A DNA stretch of 64,000 nt from NCBI RefSeq assembly GCF_000801105.2, contig NC_079517.1, forward strand, positions 4,960,001-5,024,000, in the 5' to 3' direction. Source of the DNA: Raphanus sativus. Taxonomy: Eukaryota; Streptophyta; Magnoliopsida; Brassicales; Brassicaceae. Position numbers and translations under genes: made by a program. The notes beneath the pieces were generated by a model, which searched no databases, was not told the DNA's origin, and saw only the letters and a program-made list of their open reading frames with translations. Shown piece after piece: positions 48,973-61,881 of the stretch (within the stretch, counting starts at the first letter, position 1; the number at the start of each line of letters is the position of its first letter).

Positions 48973-50341
48973 TCAGAGCATCATCAAGACAGAAAACAAG
49001 CAGAGGAACAAATTGTTGGAATTACGCAGCACGAAACCGGTGCTTTCGTTTGAGTAATCCGGGTTTAACCCGGTTCCGGTAGCATCAGTGATATTGCCTC
49101 CTAGCAGTCCGGTGGTTGGTGTGCCAGTGAATGGACTGCCAGTGTATGGACTGTTTCCACCGGGAAATGTCGTGATAGGGCTGTTTCCCTTTGGACTGCT
49201 TTTACCTGGCGTCACGGTGCTGCTGCTACCACCTCCAGTGCCACTGTAAAACAAGCAAGTAAAACAACAAAACTCATTATCAAGTTTTATCTAAATTTAA
49301 AATAAGGTAAGTTTTATCTAAAGTAACGTCGGTATTATGTAAGACGTGTTCGGTGTTTCATTTCAGGTTAGATAAGGTAAACGGAAATATTAGCGTTGGT
49401 AACAGTTGAGACGCAGGTCAAAACATTGTTTACAGGTTTATACATTATAATTAATCCCCAAATAAAGAAAGCAATTTAAATCATTGTAGGTTGTGATCTA
49501 GTTAAACTTTGTTTAGTAATAATAGTAAATGTGAACTTTTGATTTAGATCTGCCTTTTTAGTATAACTTTTCTCTGCTAAATTATAAGCTAATCCAACAT
49601 TAATGTGTAATACTAATTATAGGGAGATATCTTTTGTTTGTCTCTCTTTCAGTTTATAGATAGTAAGAAAAATATGTAGGAAGCAAAGAGCCATACCTAA
49701 CACTAGAAGGGAATGGACATCCTGAATAGCCTGTGACAAAAAAAGGTTTCACACAGCAGAGAGAAAAGCGTCACGAAAATGACCTTGAACTATCTATGCC
49801 TCAAGCAACTATTTAAGGCTTTACACAATAACAATGTTTCTGAGAAACTTACTGGGATCAGTGGTGGTAAGAGTGGCAGTACCAGTGAAGTTACAAGACT
49901 CAGAAGCTTGACTTTTCTTCTGAAAGAAGCTATTGACAGCATAGTTACAATGAGCTCTAACATTGTCAGGGTTAAAGCAAGACCCTTTTGGGTGAGTTGG
50001 GTTACAGTCAGCTCCATTTCCACAAGCATAGTCTAGTGTCCTTTGGAGCACTGAGTCACTCAGCCCTGTTTTGCACACACACCATGTGGCGCCTACCAAA
50101 GGAAACAGATTGTGAGCGAGGTGCAAGAAGTTTTAAGAAGAGTGTTGTTTCAAATATTAAAAGACAATATTTGAAAATCATCAACAAGAGTTTTTTCTTT
50201 GTCAGGCAAGAAATATATGTGATGTAAGTAGACACACTGAAAAGAAATAAAGAGATAAGAGATGTAGCGAGGAGAGCGAGAGTTCTTACTACAATGGCCA
50301 GCCATGAGGAGACTGAGAAGATAGAGAAACAGAACAGCCAT
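48973..50341 (-). CDS. E13L3: GPI-anchored X8 (CBM43) callose-binding protein
   Basis: Four exons: 50290-50341, 49853-50092, 49697-49730, 48973-49243, giving 198 residues. Signal peptide MAVLFLYLLSLLMAGHCSA, then an X8/CBM43 domain from TWCVCK to GCPFPSS with the family's disulphide cysteines (from C22 and C24 on) and YAVNSFFQ. A Ser/Thr/Pro/Gly-rich linker and a C-terminal hydrophobic tail (NNLFLCLFSVLMML) indicate GPI anchoring. Proteins of this group bind beta-1,3-glucan (callose) at plasmodesmata; despite the 'glucan endo-1,3-beta-glucosidase-like' label no glycosidase domain is present. Matches At5g08000. The frame is intact. Confidence 0.92.
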
Positions 50342-51455
50342 GAGGGGAATGCAGATACACAAATGTTCACTGTTGATTAGTCGAAACAGAGAGGGATAGA
50401 TTATAGAGAGATGAAGATAGAAATTTTCTCTTCTATTATTGTTATAGAAGAAGAAGAAGAAGAGAGAGAGAGTGTGTGTACAAGCAGACACTAGTGTACT
50501 GTACTGAGATTGAGAACGACAACTTGTTCCGTGACTCTTGTTTCTTCTCAAGCCCTTCTTGAGTCAGCTTTTTCATTATTGTTTGTAGCTCTCCATGTGA
50601 ACTTGTAAGTATGCACCCATTTCAAAAAAATTAAATAAAAACAAAAATTGCAGTGATGCATCTTAAACAACAAAAAATGAAAGATAAATTCTTAGTAAAT
50701 TACAAGATTTTGCTGCCTCTCAAACAACAAAAAATGAAAGATAAATTTCTAATAAATATAACTGCAATCTATGATAGCTTGGTCGACTGATCCAACGAGT
50801 TATAATGTTACAGACATATTCAGACTTTTAGCCTAAAAGAAACAAGGGAAACAACCTATTCTAAAAAAAAAAAAAAACCTATTCTATATCTAAACTTCTA
50901 TATTTTCTACACATTTACTTACTATTTAACTTATTGGAAAACGCCAAGTGAATGTCTTACGCATCATGTGTTGCAGAATTGCAGGTGGTGGTGGTGTTCC
51001 ACAGTAATATGGAAATATGGAGATATCTAGCTTTTTAAAATGCATGGTAAATATAGAAAAATCTGATTTTGCTGGCATAAAAAATCTAGAGTTTTAAATG
51101 CATATGGTACTGTAAGGAAAATGTTTTAATACAGCAAGCTGTATTGTAAAAAAAAAATCTGAAACAATGAAATACACAAAATTTGAATTTAAAAGCATCA
51201 TATAATGAATCTAACGTCGTGGTATGAAAACATATAACTGAAACGGGTTTGCTTCAGACAGCCATCCTCTTGTGTCTTGTCAATGCAGACAACATACAAC
51301 AAATCACACCATCTTAATTGACTTAATTTTGGGAATTACATGTATATATTTTAAGAACCAACTTACGCCGTTTGAATAACTTTATTTTAACGGACTTGCA
51401 TTACACAAACATCACAAGGCACTATTTATAGCTTCTCACGCAAGCAAACTTAGGT
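50342..51455. other. promoter of X8 gene and 3' flank of TT7
   Basis: GAA/GA-rich leader (about 50446-50475) of the X8 gene, then AT-rich sequence. No further gene or element recognised. Confidence 0.55.
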
Positions 51456-54400
51456 TTAAACAGACCCAAGCCCGTAAGCACTCATATCCAACCTCGGCTT
51501 AGGATGAACAACCAAAGGAACCGCTCTTTGCAGAGTGATCCCATAAGTCTCCTCCATGTTCAGCTTCTCCGGCGTAATTCCTCCGGCCAGTTCCCATTCA
51601 AATCCGTGCACAAGCGTCGCCGTCAGTAACTGAATCGTCCGTAACCCTAAACTCAGCCCGGCGCAGATTCTCCTCCCTGCTCCGAACGGTATGAGCTCGA
51701 AGTCGTTTCCTTTCACATCGACGCCCGCTTTTTCACCACCGGGTAAGAATCTCTCGGGTCGAAACGATAACGGGTCGGTCCATTGGTCAGGGTCACGGGC
51801 TATGGCCCATATGTTTGTCAAAAGGGTTGATCCTTTGGGGATATGATAGCCGTTGATCTCACAGCTCTCTGATGCGATGTGTGGTAACGAGAGTGGTGTT
51901 GGTGGATGGAGTCTAAAATTCTCTTTGATAACCGCCTGTTTAAACCAAGACCAGTTAAACAAGAGCTTAACCAAAACAATCACGAGTTCCCGGTTAAAGT
52001 AAACGGTACCTGAAGGTAATGAAGCTGAGAGAGGTCTGACTCGTTAATGGGCCTTCCACGTCCGACGACGGAATCAAGCTCTTGTTGGGCTTTTGTCATT
52101 ATCTCCGGGTGACGGATCAGTTCAGCTATGGCCCAGTCCACCGTACTTGCTGACGTGTCAGTTCCAGCAGTAAACATGTTCTGTAATAATAATAAAAAAA
52201 ATAAATCAGTAAATCATCATCTCCCTCCTGATTTTACGAGATTAAGAAATTAGCAATTATACGAACCAATAGCAAGGCTTTGATCTCAGTATCCGTTAGT
52301 GTTCCACCGTCACCGTCAAAATCAGTCCCCTTAAGCGAGATTAAAGTGCTAAGCATGTCCGTGTGCTTTTGATCCTGACCGTTCTTCATCATCTCGTGCT
52401 CTTCCAAAATCGACGATAGAAAAGCGTCGAACCTCTTGTGGAGACGTTTCATTTTACCAGCGACGCCTTGTAAGTCTAAACAATCAAGTGCGGGCACGAA
52501 ATCTCCGATGTTGAACACTCCGGCGAGAGCCATCATTTCTGTGACCATTGATCGAAACTCCTCCGCTTTGTGATCGGCTCCGGCGCCGAACAGCCGCCGT
52601 CCGATCATCTCTCGTCCAAGGGCGTTGAGTACGCACATGTTCACCAACTGGCCTAGGTTCACTGGTTTCGTGTTTGCACGCGCTAGCTCGCGCATGAGTG
52701 TTCCAACCTCTTCCTGTGAAATTCAGTTTTGATATTAACCCATTTAGATTATCTCTTTCAAACCTAAGTATGACAGGTACGAAACAATCTGTTCTTTCTT
52801 TTTTTACCAAAGTAAGAAAATATATATTCTACGATCTGAACCTTCAGCAACTAGAATAATTATAGGTATATGGTTTCTAATTAAAAATCATATATATAAC
52901 AATAACTAGAATAATTATAGGTATATGGTTTTTAAATTAGTAAAGATTTTTGAATTCGAAAGTGAACCTTCAGCAACTAGAATAATTATAGGTATATGGT
53001 AAAAATCTTTACTAATTTAAAAATCTAAATTTTTAATCTTGAGTAAAAAAGCTTGATTCTGAAACCGTAACTAATATGACATAGTTAACTTTCGAATTTT
53101 TACCTTTTTAGTTTTTATTTTATGATTTTTTAATAATGTAAAACCAATAAAAACCAGGTCATGATATTCGATTAAAAATTATAACACTAGTAACAAAAGT
53201 TCCAATAAAGCAAAGTTTTACAATTAAATTATCCAATAAACTCTCTCGGTTTATAAACCCTAAAGTTCTGTATCTAAAATAATATATATATATATATATA
53301 TATATATCTAATTTTCCCATTTTAATTTACATGTAATTAAATTTCGTAAATAATCTAGTTTCATTCATTGACATATTTAAAACGAAAATAAGAAAGAAAC
53401 AAAGGTTTCATAACAAGCATATAAACTATTACGAATTCACCATCTAGATGCCTATCATATTCATGGGAAAATCATGTGGTTATGTTTAGGCCCTTTCTCA
53501 AAAAAGAAAATCATGTGGTCTGCTGTTACAAAAAAAATAAAAAAATCATGTGGTCCATATATCATTTATTAGAGTAATTTTCCGTGAGTTTCTGAGCTTT
53601 CCACTTTCTATAAATAGTAGTAGAAGTATCGTCACGTTACATCGTATCACTGTACAAATTATACGATATTGAGAGTTTGCACAGTTACACTTTATGCCTA
53701 TTTTCCCGTATATAGAATACCTTCACTCGAGTTTCAAAAAAAAAAAACTTTCAGTTAAAATTGAGTTTAATTCGAATAACTCAATATACTACACATGAAC
53801 ACACATATATATATAATATAGATGTATATAGAGGTATATTATAAGAAAGCAATAGATTTCTCTATACTTATTTTGTTAAATACCAGATCTAGTACCATAG
53901 TTACTTATCTAAAACAAACTTATTTTGAAACATGCATAAAAATTAACGACAAGGTTAAAAATCTATAGGTGAGCTATAGCGTTAGAAAAATGAGAATGTC
54001 GTTTATAACTAAATTTTACCTGTCGAACATGTTTAAAATCTTCCAGAGCTTTAGCTGAAAATAAATGAACAGAACTAATCTTCCTCAACATTCTCCATCG
54101 TTGTCCATAAGGCGCAAAGACAAGATCTTGATAATTGTATGCCATGTGTTTGGCTCCGGAGTTAGGTGGTCGGCTAGCAAAATTGGCATCGTGAACTTTC
54201 AAGAACTGTTCGGCCACGGATTTAGAGGCGGCAACCACAACGTCGGCGAACCCTAGCCGTAGGTGGAGGATAGGGCCGTATGTGGTTACCATGGCGGCTA
54301 GTGTTTGATGGGGTTTAGGGCCCATGTGAGGGAGGTTCCCGATGATGGGCCATGGGTTTGGACCGGGAGGGAGACGGTTGTTGCGGCGGCGAGATAAGAC

Positions 54401-54457
54401 GAGGACAATAAGGAAGATGAAAGTAGGGAGAAGGATTGTGAGGAAGAGATTAGTCAT
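51456..54457 (-). CDS. TT7: flavonoid 3'-hydroxylase (CYP75B1)
   Basis: Four exons: 54020-54457, 52267-52713, 52010-52180, 51456-51935, giving 511 residues. ER-anchored cytochrome P450: N-terminal hydrophobic anchor (MTNLFLTILLPTFIFLIVLV), hinge PPGPNPWP, oxygen-activating I-helix AGTDTS (300-305), K-helix E357-x-x-R360 and heme loop FGAGRRIC with C443 ligating the iron. The three motifs described for F3'H are present: VVVAAS (73-78), GGEK (418-421) and VDVKG (424-428). It adds the 3'-hydroxyl to naringenin, dihydrokaempferol and kaempferol, leading to cyanidin, quercetin and seed-coat proanthocyanidins. Loss gives pale seed coats (transparent testa 7). Intron 1 is unusually long (1,306 bases) with repeats and an AT microsatellite. 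The coding sequence is intact. Confidence 0.97.
52849..53022. repeat. triplicated 26-mer with a 22-bp inverted repeat in TT7 intron 1
   Basis: A 26-base motif containing CTAGAATAATTATAGGTATA occurs at 52849-52874, 52904-52929 and 52975-53000. Directly after the second and third copies lie perfect 22-base inverted arms (52930-52951 and 53001-53022) separated by 49 bases, so the transcript can form a stem-loop. Confidence 0.85.
53282..53307. repeat. (AT)n microsatellite in TT7 intron 1
   Basis: Thirteen uninterrupted AT dinucleotides; likely length-polymorphic. Confidence 0.9.
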
Positions 54458-54507
54458 AGTGGTGGGTTTGAATGGTAAGTGAGAAATGAGGAATGAGAAG
54501 CATAAGC

Positions 54508-54516
54508 TATATATAA
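54508..54516 (-). promoter_or_regulatory. TATA box of TT7
   Basis: On the minus strand TTATATATA, 51-59 bases upstream of the start codon, implying transcription start near 54480 and a leader of about 25 bases. Confidence 0.6.
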
Positions 54517-54977
54517 GATAAAGGTATTTTTTTAATTGACAAAACCATGCATATCTCGGTTAGGTATAAATTTGCTTAAAATAATTATTGATCTAAACCT
54601 GGTTCTCATATATACGTTACGGTTTAGTATGGTTCTGGTTCGGAATAGGATTTTAGCTTATGGCTTATATGTATTTCAAACATTATAGCTTTTATAATTT
54701 AAGCAATGCAGTAATGATTTTAGTTTTAACCCGGAACTGGAAAATTGATTATCAGGATTTAAAACTTTAAAATTATCTATATTTATGGGCAAATGATTTG
54801 GACTTCACTAGAAAAATTATGACAAAGTAGCATAAAAAGAGATAAATCTAATATCATTAATTAATTGGTGAAAAGATTAAAAGGAATTCAAACCTTAAAT
54901 TCAAACTCTAATATCACTCTTAAATATTTAATTCTAATAGATAAACCGAAATCCAGATATAAAATAAAGTTTTAACT

Positions 54978-55544
54978 CCTGTTCAAAAACGCGGCCGCCT
55001 AGCCTTCTAGGTGGTCGCCTAGCCGCTATTCGGTGGGTGGCCGCGGCGAGTTGGGCCAAATCGGTGAATCCAGGCGTTGACCCGCGTTTGACCGCCTAAT
55101 TCCCGCGTTAACCGCCTAATTCCGCCTAATCCCGCGTTGACCGCCTAAGTTTTTTTTTTTTTTTAAAGCTGAAATACGATTGATTATTTTTACTCATTAT
55201 TGACAGATTTGTATAATTATTGATTACTAAATAGTTACAATTAGTTATCTAACCCAAAACAAACACATATATACTACATTAGGGATTTTCTCGTATCAAA
55301 CACGCTCAAATCTAAATGTTCGATAAATTGAAAGGAGATCATTTCAAAAAATTATCTAAAGAAGTTATAATTATGTATAAGAACTTGTGTCATCATCTTT
55401 AAAATTAACTAAACATATTATAAATATATTAAATTGTATTTAAAACTAGGTCCTGCATAATCTCCGAGAATTCCCCGATTTTTCGGTAACTCGCTAGGTC
55501 CAGACTCGCCATCCGACTAGCGCCTAGCGTAGTTTCGAACAGGG
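54978..55544. mobile_element. GC-rich non-autonomous TIR element upstream of TT7
   Basis: 567 bp with ends CCTGTTCAAAAACGC and the complement of CCCTGTTCGAAACTACGC, flanked by the direct repeat GTTTTAACT (54969-54977 and 55545-55553). The left 150 bases are strikingly GC-rich with repeated CGCCTA and GCGTTGAC motifs; the centre is AT-rich. An 8-9 bp duplication suggests hAT or Mutator; I cannot decide which. Confidence 0.7.
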
Positions 55545-58500
55545 GTTTTAACTAATATTATTTTAAGAATTTTGATCTTTTAAGTGTTATTTGGAACAAA
55601 AATATTTTAATATTATTTACGGATTTTCTATATTTATCAGCACTTTTAAATAATTTTACATACACATATATGTGCATATGTACGTAAACACCTACTTTTA
55701 TAATGTTATGTTTTATACGAAAGATGAAAATTTTCTTCCAAAAATAATATCCGCCTTTCTCCATACTGGGGTTTGAAATACTATAGAACACCGAAAATCG
55801 AAGACCATATCAACGTAGCTCCCACATCATCGGAACAAGTTTTTAGTTCAGAAATAAAAATCGTTGTTCATCTTACCGTTGAGTATACCTCCGGTTGTAA
55901 TCGTTGTAACGCCTTAAACTTTAATTAATGAAATTTGTGCACAAAAAAAAGGTTCAGAAATGAACATCGTTCCAAGTTCGGTGTGGGAATATAACTATAA
56001 TAATCTGCCGGTGTGTCATGAAATTTAAATTGGCACTTTACCACCTAGCTTTTACCGTTAGGTTAGTGAAAGGCATAATTCCTTTTGATATATACAAGTA
56101 TCGGATAATGAGCTGAATTTAAAATGAGTATACGTGGTTTATATACGAGTAAGGATATAATCAGGTAATAGTGTAATACCGTGATAGCATATAGACCACC
56201 TACGGAATTCCCCATATATTGGTCTACAACTCATTGTACTAGTGTCCACAGCTGATTGTCCTGATGTTTTCTCGTATCGTAGAATAATAAACGAGACATT
56301 GTAAATTCTATAATACTATAGTATATATTAACCTAATAAGATTTAGATTTTTCTACTGAAAATTTACTAATCCCACCACGACGTGGAATATAGGAATATT
56401 ATATAGAAAACCATCAATGCATTTATTTTCATTGAAAAGGTTGGAAGCGAAAAAGGCAGAGTCGAATGGTAGGTAAGCTTTCTGGTTCGTGAGATTTGAT
56501 TGATAAATTTGAAAGGTAGCTAAATATCTTACAGAGTCGTGTTCGTAGAAAAAACCTAAGTTGGCTTTTTTTTGTATTGGTTAATCAAACACAAGAAGTT
56601 AGAAAATCATCCTAGCTATAAATATACTAGACCATTCTCCTAACCCCGATATTTGACTATGTATTGTGACATTATTTTGATTAAAAACACTAGAAGTGGA
56701 TGATGAGCAAATACACTTTCCGAAAACACACTGTATAGTCTGCTGATCTTTCAGCTGGTTGCTGGTACGACGACGTTAGAAAGAGATTTTGAATGTTTGA
56801 AACCTACCATTCTAGATAAAATGCACACATGTGAGAACATGTAATATTTTATATGGTTTATCTACTAGTTTCCAGAAATAGCTAAGTTTTAAGAAGCGAA
56901 CGACATGGGACATCAAGAAACGAAAAATTTAAGACTTACCCAAAAACATCACATAATATTTTCAAGATTCAACATGTTTGTTAATTTCATAGGATAAGCG
57001 ACTCAAGCGGTCGCTTATGACATCCAATTTTAAGGGGGGGGGGGGATATTTTATTTAACTTTCCATATTATTTTTTGTTAGTATTATATGTAAAATAGAA
57101 TTTATAATTTTAATAAAGATATTATTAAAAAATAACATTACTATGAAACTTTGCTTATTAAATATATTAAGTCAGTACATTGTATAGCAATAACATATTT
57201 AAAAAGAAAATTTCATATTCTCAATAATTTTAATAAAATTGGAATTGAAATAGTTAAATGTTTAAGATAACATGGTACACATTAAACTTTATGAAAATAT
57301 TTTCACTTATCATTAATAAAAGTGAAAGCATAAAAAGACCATCTCCATATGGTTTACTAATAGATGACTTCTTTTTATTGTGATTTAATTTTAGTAAGAT
57401 TTCTGTTTTTAAGTTTCTCAAATAAATTTTGTATTTATTTTAATTTATTTTGATGAAATGTTAAGTTTATTTATTTTTAAAGAACTATGAAAGCTTTTAT
57501 ACAATTTATTTGTTTTATAGTTTACAATGAATAAATTATATATATGATAAAAATATAATTTATTAAAATTTTGTTCAGGACATCCAAAAACATTAGACCG
57601 GCACTGCTCATAAGATTTATGGCCTAGTGTAGATATGTACACCATGCTGTATATTTTCTGCACCAACACGTAGTTATCTTTTTTATTCGTCTAATTTTTT
57701 TTTAAATGATGGCTTAACGTTTATATTGTAATTTTCTACTTATCTTTTAGTCAAAAATATTCTTATATTCAAAAATCCCCTTACTATTATTTTAGGAGAC
57801 CACTAATCAAATTAACCTTTTGCTCATGTGTTTATTACATGTGTGTCATTTCCTATGTGGCATCTCCACATTTCACCTCACACCAATTTTTCAAAAGCCC
57901 ATCCTTGCCTAGAATATTTACCTCTCATGCCATTGTAATGGACATATGTTATAATCAAAAGGGAATAAATGTTATTAATACCCAATGCTTTGCGTGATGT
58001 GCTATACGTGATGTGCATATAGTTAATGTCCAATGTTTTACGTTCATGCTAAACCATAAACTACCTCTTATATGCCTCTTTTATATTTTATGTTTACAAA
58101 ATATGTTTATAAAATAGAGTTATATTGCTCGCAGGAAATGACACTTTTATATGTCTGTTTTATAGTTTATGTTTATACAGACAATAACATTATGTATACT
58201 TCTTTTATATTTTGGTGCTGTATTCTTTCTCAACTGAAGTTATAATGCTGATACTAACATAAAATATATTTTTTTTCACCGTAGAATATATATATATATA
58301 TTTTTGTTCCAAGAACATATATATTTATATATATATTGTTAATATAATGCTCATACTTATAATAGTTGTATGTCATATTTTCATACACATCCATCGTTTC
58401 GTGAAAACATATATTTTGAAGAATTGTTTTTATATTTTATGTGTATCGTAATTTTTATACTTTTGTATTTTTATAATACAATGAAGGCATAATTTAAAAC

Positions 58501-58950
58501 GATTTAATGATAAAATAAATATCATTATTGAATATGAAATCTCGCAAATCATGAATATAAAATCTCCCAATTTCGTATGCCAGTCAAGGAATAATTATGA
58601 TTGATTTATGATTCAGTCCCTAATCAGATCGTACATTATTATTTGCATTAATTTCTTGAATTTCCTGAATATGAAATCTCGCAAAGCATGATTGATTTAG
58701 GATTCAGTCCCTAATCAGATCGCACTCTTTCCGTATTAACTCAATCACCACGTAATTGAGGCTTAATTGATATGATTAGCGATATTTCTTTTAATGTTTC
58801 ATATTTGTGGCATAGTCTTAGTTTTGATGTTACCATAATTATAAAAAATCTTTGTCACATTTGTTATAAAAGGAAAGCTAGGTGAGTAAATGGCTGTCTT
58901 TTGTTTTGTTATAAAAACTCTTTGTCACATTTCGTTGATACCCAACACAA
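55545..58950. other. transposon-derived, gene-poor DNA
   Basis: No convincing gene. Contains a 12-base G run (57034-57045). A hAT-like right terminus (ACCGGCACTG ending at 57606) resembles the ends of the GDPD6 intron element, but I could not define its left end. A direct duplication of about 75 bases (58845-58915 and 58905-58975) lies just before the OB-fold fragment. Confidence 0.5.
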
Positions 58951-59208
58951 ATGGCTGTCTTTTGTTTTGTGCCTTTCAAAAATATCCTCGATGGATCGCG
59001 TAATCCTCATATTCTGATTGGTAATTCAATTTTTTTCTGTTCATGAAGTATCAAATATTGTTTAACTAGCAGCGTATTGTTATATAGTTGTTTTACTAAT
59101 CCATTTTGGTTATCATAGATGTCATCGGACATGTTGTGCAAGTGGGTCGCATTCAGATGTTTTCAGTTAATGGAAAAGAGATCCCGAAGATTTCATTGCT
59201 GATGCAGA
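58951..59208 (+). pseudogene. fragment of an RPA70-like OB-fold (DUF223) gene
   Basis: Two exon-like blocks with matching phase and consensus splice sites: 58951-59020 (MAVFCFVPFKNILDGSRNP...) and 59119-59208 (DVIGHVVQVGRIQMFSVNGK...), then a perfect A|GTAAGT donor. D-V-I-G-x-V-V-x-V-G with following S-V-N-G-K is typical of the RPA70-like OB-fold proteins that are abundant in Brassicaceae and often travel with Helitrons. The exons before and after it are absent; a Helitron starts 50 bases downstream. It is a fragment, not a gene. Confidence 0.65.
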
Positions 59209-59257
59209 GTAAGTTCCGTTTAAAAATCATATTCAAATTTTTGTCACATAGTTGATA

Positions 59258-61718
59258 TCCCTTATATATTAAAATAGAAGCACTTTTAGAGACTAACCTT
59301 ATATTCATGTGTTATTAACAAGAATGACATTTTCTATATGGCAACACCATATTACTTCTCAACCTCTTTGTGTAAAAATCCTCTTCTTACTAGACTTATT
59401 ACATTTTTTGCCATTGTGAAATAATAGTAGCTTAACATAATGTTTTAGTCATATTAATTGATATTAATTGGTTATGTGCATTGATATGGACGATAATATC
59501 AAATCCGATAGGGTTTTTATAATGTTATACGAAATTAATATGATAGTATATGATATCTATAGTCACAATTGATAGATTTTTGACTATATATATGATTCAT
59601 ATTTTTATAATATTATATTTCTTTACGACTCTAAATTATAAATGATATTTTTAGGGACTGAAAAATATAAATGATTCATAATTTTGTTTTTCTATAAAAC
59701 TTTAGTGCATGACATTTATTTTGATGAATATTTTTTGTATTTTAAGGGATACATGACATTTATTTTTAGATAGACAATATAAATTGTTTTATATTATAAT
59801 ATCAAAATGTCGTATATAAAAATTTATGAGCAATCTTGAAAATTATAAAATACATTCAAAAAGGAATTCCATATTAAATTTATTGAAATCCCTAAATTTT
59901 TGCAAAAATACTTTTTGATTACAAAATTATCATAAATGATGACATATATATTGAAAATGGAAATTTATATAATTCTTTCCGATTAAATTTAAGGCAAACA
60001 TCAATGTTTAATGTGGACTTCCTTAATTTATGCCATATGCATATAATACTTTTTATAATTATCTGAAAATCTCTGATTATAATCATATACGAAATTAATA
60101 AGATAGTCTAATATATATAGTCACAACTGATAGAGTTTTGACTATATATACAATTCATATTATTATAATATTTAACTTCTTTACGATTAATAAATGATAC
60201 ATGACAATTTTTAAGAGATTAGAAAATATACAAGAATCATAATTATGTTCTTCTATAAATCTTTAGTACATGACATTTATTTTGAATAATATTTTTTAGT
60301 TTATGAGATACATGATATTTATTTTGGATTGGACAATACAAACTGCTTTATATTGTAAAATCAAAGTCGTATATAAAACATTATGAGCTTACATTCAAAA
60401 AGGAATTACATATTAATTTTTTTGCATTCCCTTAAATTTTGCAATAATACTGTTCATTACAAAATTATCATAAATGGTGATAGACATTTCATTTGGAAAT
60501 TTATATAATTATTTTCGACTAAATTTAAAGAACAAACCATTTTTAATGTGTAATTCCTTAATTTTCGCCATATGTTTATAATACTTTCTATTATTATCTT
60601 GAAATCTAAATTATAATCCTAAACGAAATTAATAGGATAATCTTATATATTAGTCACAAATGATAGAGTTTTGACTATGTATATACATTCATATTTTTAT
60701 AATATTTGATTTCTTTATGCTTCATACCATTCTTTAGGGATTGGAAACTATGATTATAAAACTTTGGTATGTGACTTTTATTTTTATTAATATTTTTGTA
60801 TTTTATGGGATACATGACATTATTTTGAGATAATATAAACTGTTTTATATTGTAAAATCAAATATTGTATATAAAAATTTTTTGAGCAATCTTGAAATAT
60901 TATAAAATACATTTCAAAAAGGAATTTCCTATTAAATTTCTTCCAATCTCTTAATTTTGTGCAATAAATTGTTTTACGAAATTATTATAAATGGTGACAT
61001 ACATTAAATTTGGAAATTCATATAATTATTTCCGATTAAATTTAAGAAAAACATCAATTTTAATGTGGACTTCCTTAGTTTTTGCCCTATACATGTAATA
61101 CTTTATATAATTATCTAGAAATCGACGAACAATTAGGGATTTACAACATTACTTTGTGGCAATATCTAAATATATCAGGTGATGAGAAAAGAGATCGAAT
61201 CCAACATCCGAACCGTAGCCCATGATCTCATGTCCCATCAATATTTTTTTAGTAAAAACACTCTTTATAAATAAAAATAAATCAAAAGAAACTCATATGT
61301 ATTTTGAGTCATAATGGATATTAAGGTTCGATAAAGGGTCTCTTTTACAATTTTGAGTCCTAATAAATCCACTAAATTTACTTCAATTTATTTATATTCT
61401 TCTTACAACTTTTATGTACTTCAAAATCAGTATGATTTTAATGAAATATAACGATTTAACTTCGATAATAAGACAATTACATTTGTCAACCATAATAAAA
61501 TTATCATTATCCGGATACTTCAATAATTTTTTTGTTGATTGAAAAATTCAATAAACCTCTAATCCCAAGTTGGTTTTCCTTACATTAATCTGTATGACAA
61601 CATTACTTATCCTAATTATACCAAATATAATATGTCATTTTTATGTTTTCAATATCTATAATTAAAATTTATAATTTCTTTTCCGTTCGCCTCGCACAGG
61701 GTGCGGGTGACCACCTAG
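59258..61718 (+). mobile_element. non-autonomous Helitron with internal tandem repeats
   Basis: Begins TCCCTTATATATTAAAATAG after A. Ends with hairpin CGCACAGGGTGCG, then GGTGACCACCTAG directly before T (61719). The A|TC...hairpin...CTAG|T layout is diagnostic of Helitrons. 2,461 bp, no Rep/helicase coding sequence. Confidence 0.75.
59490..61120. repeat. three diverged tandem units of about 500-560 bp inside the Helitron
   Basis: The landmark TCACAAnTGATAGAnTTTTGA recurs at 59563, 60121 and 60655, and a second landmark with ACATGACATTTATTTTGA at about 59708, 60267 and 60770. Units differ by many substitutions and indels. Confidence 0.75.
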
Positions 61719-61881
61719 TGGGTATTAAAGTTTTAGGGAGAATACTGAAGAGATAAGGAAAACTAGAGAAATAAACAAATTCATAACACATGCGACATTA
61801 TAAATGAATAAGTCAAACGTAATAGCTAAATCACTGTTATTGTACTTATAATATATCAGTTATTTGAATATTAACCGATCA

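Noticed and set aside
49201..49260. possible frame problem at the last intron of the X8 protein gene
   Set aside because: On re-reading, the donor is GTTAG|GTATGG and the phases match; the gene is intact.
53963..54019. extension of TT7 exon 1 beyond the donor
   Set aside because: Read-through of the intron; the GT donor after CAG at 54020 is canonical and joins in frame to exon 2.
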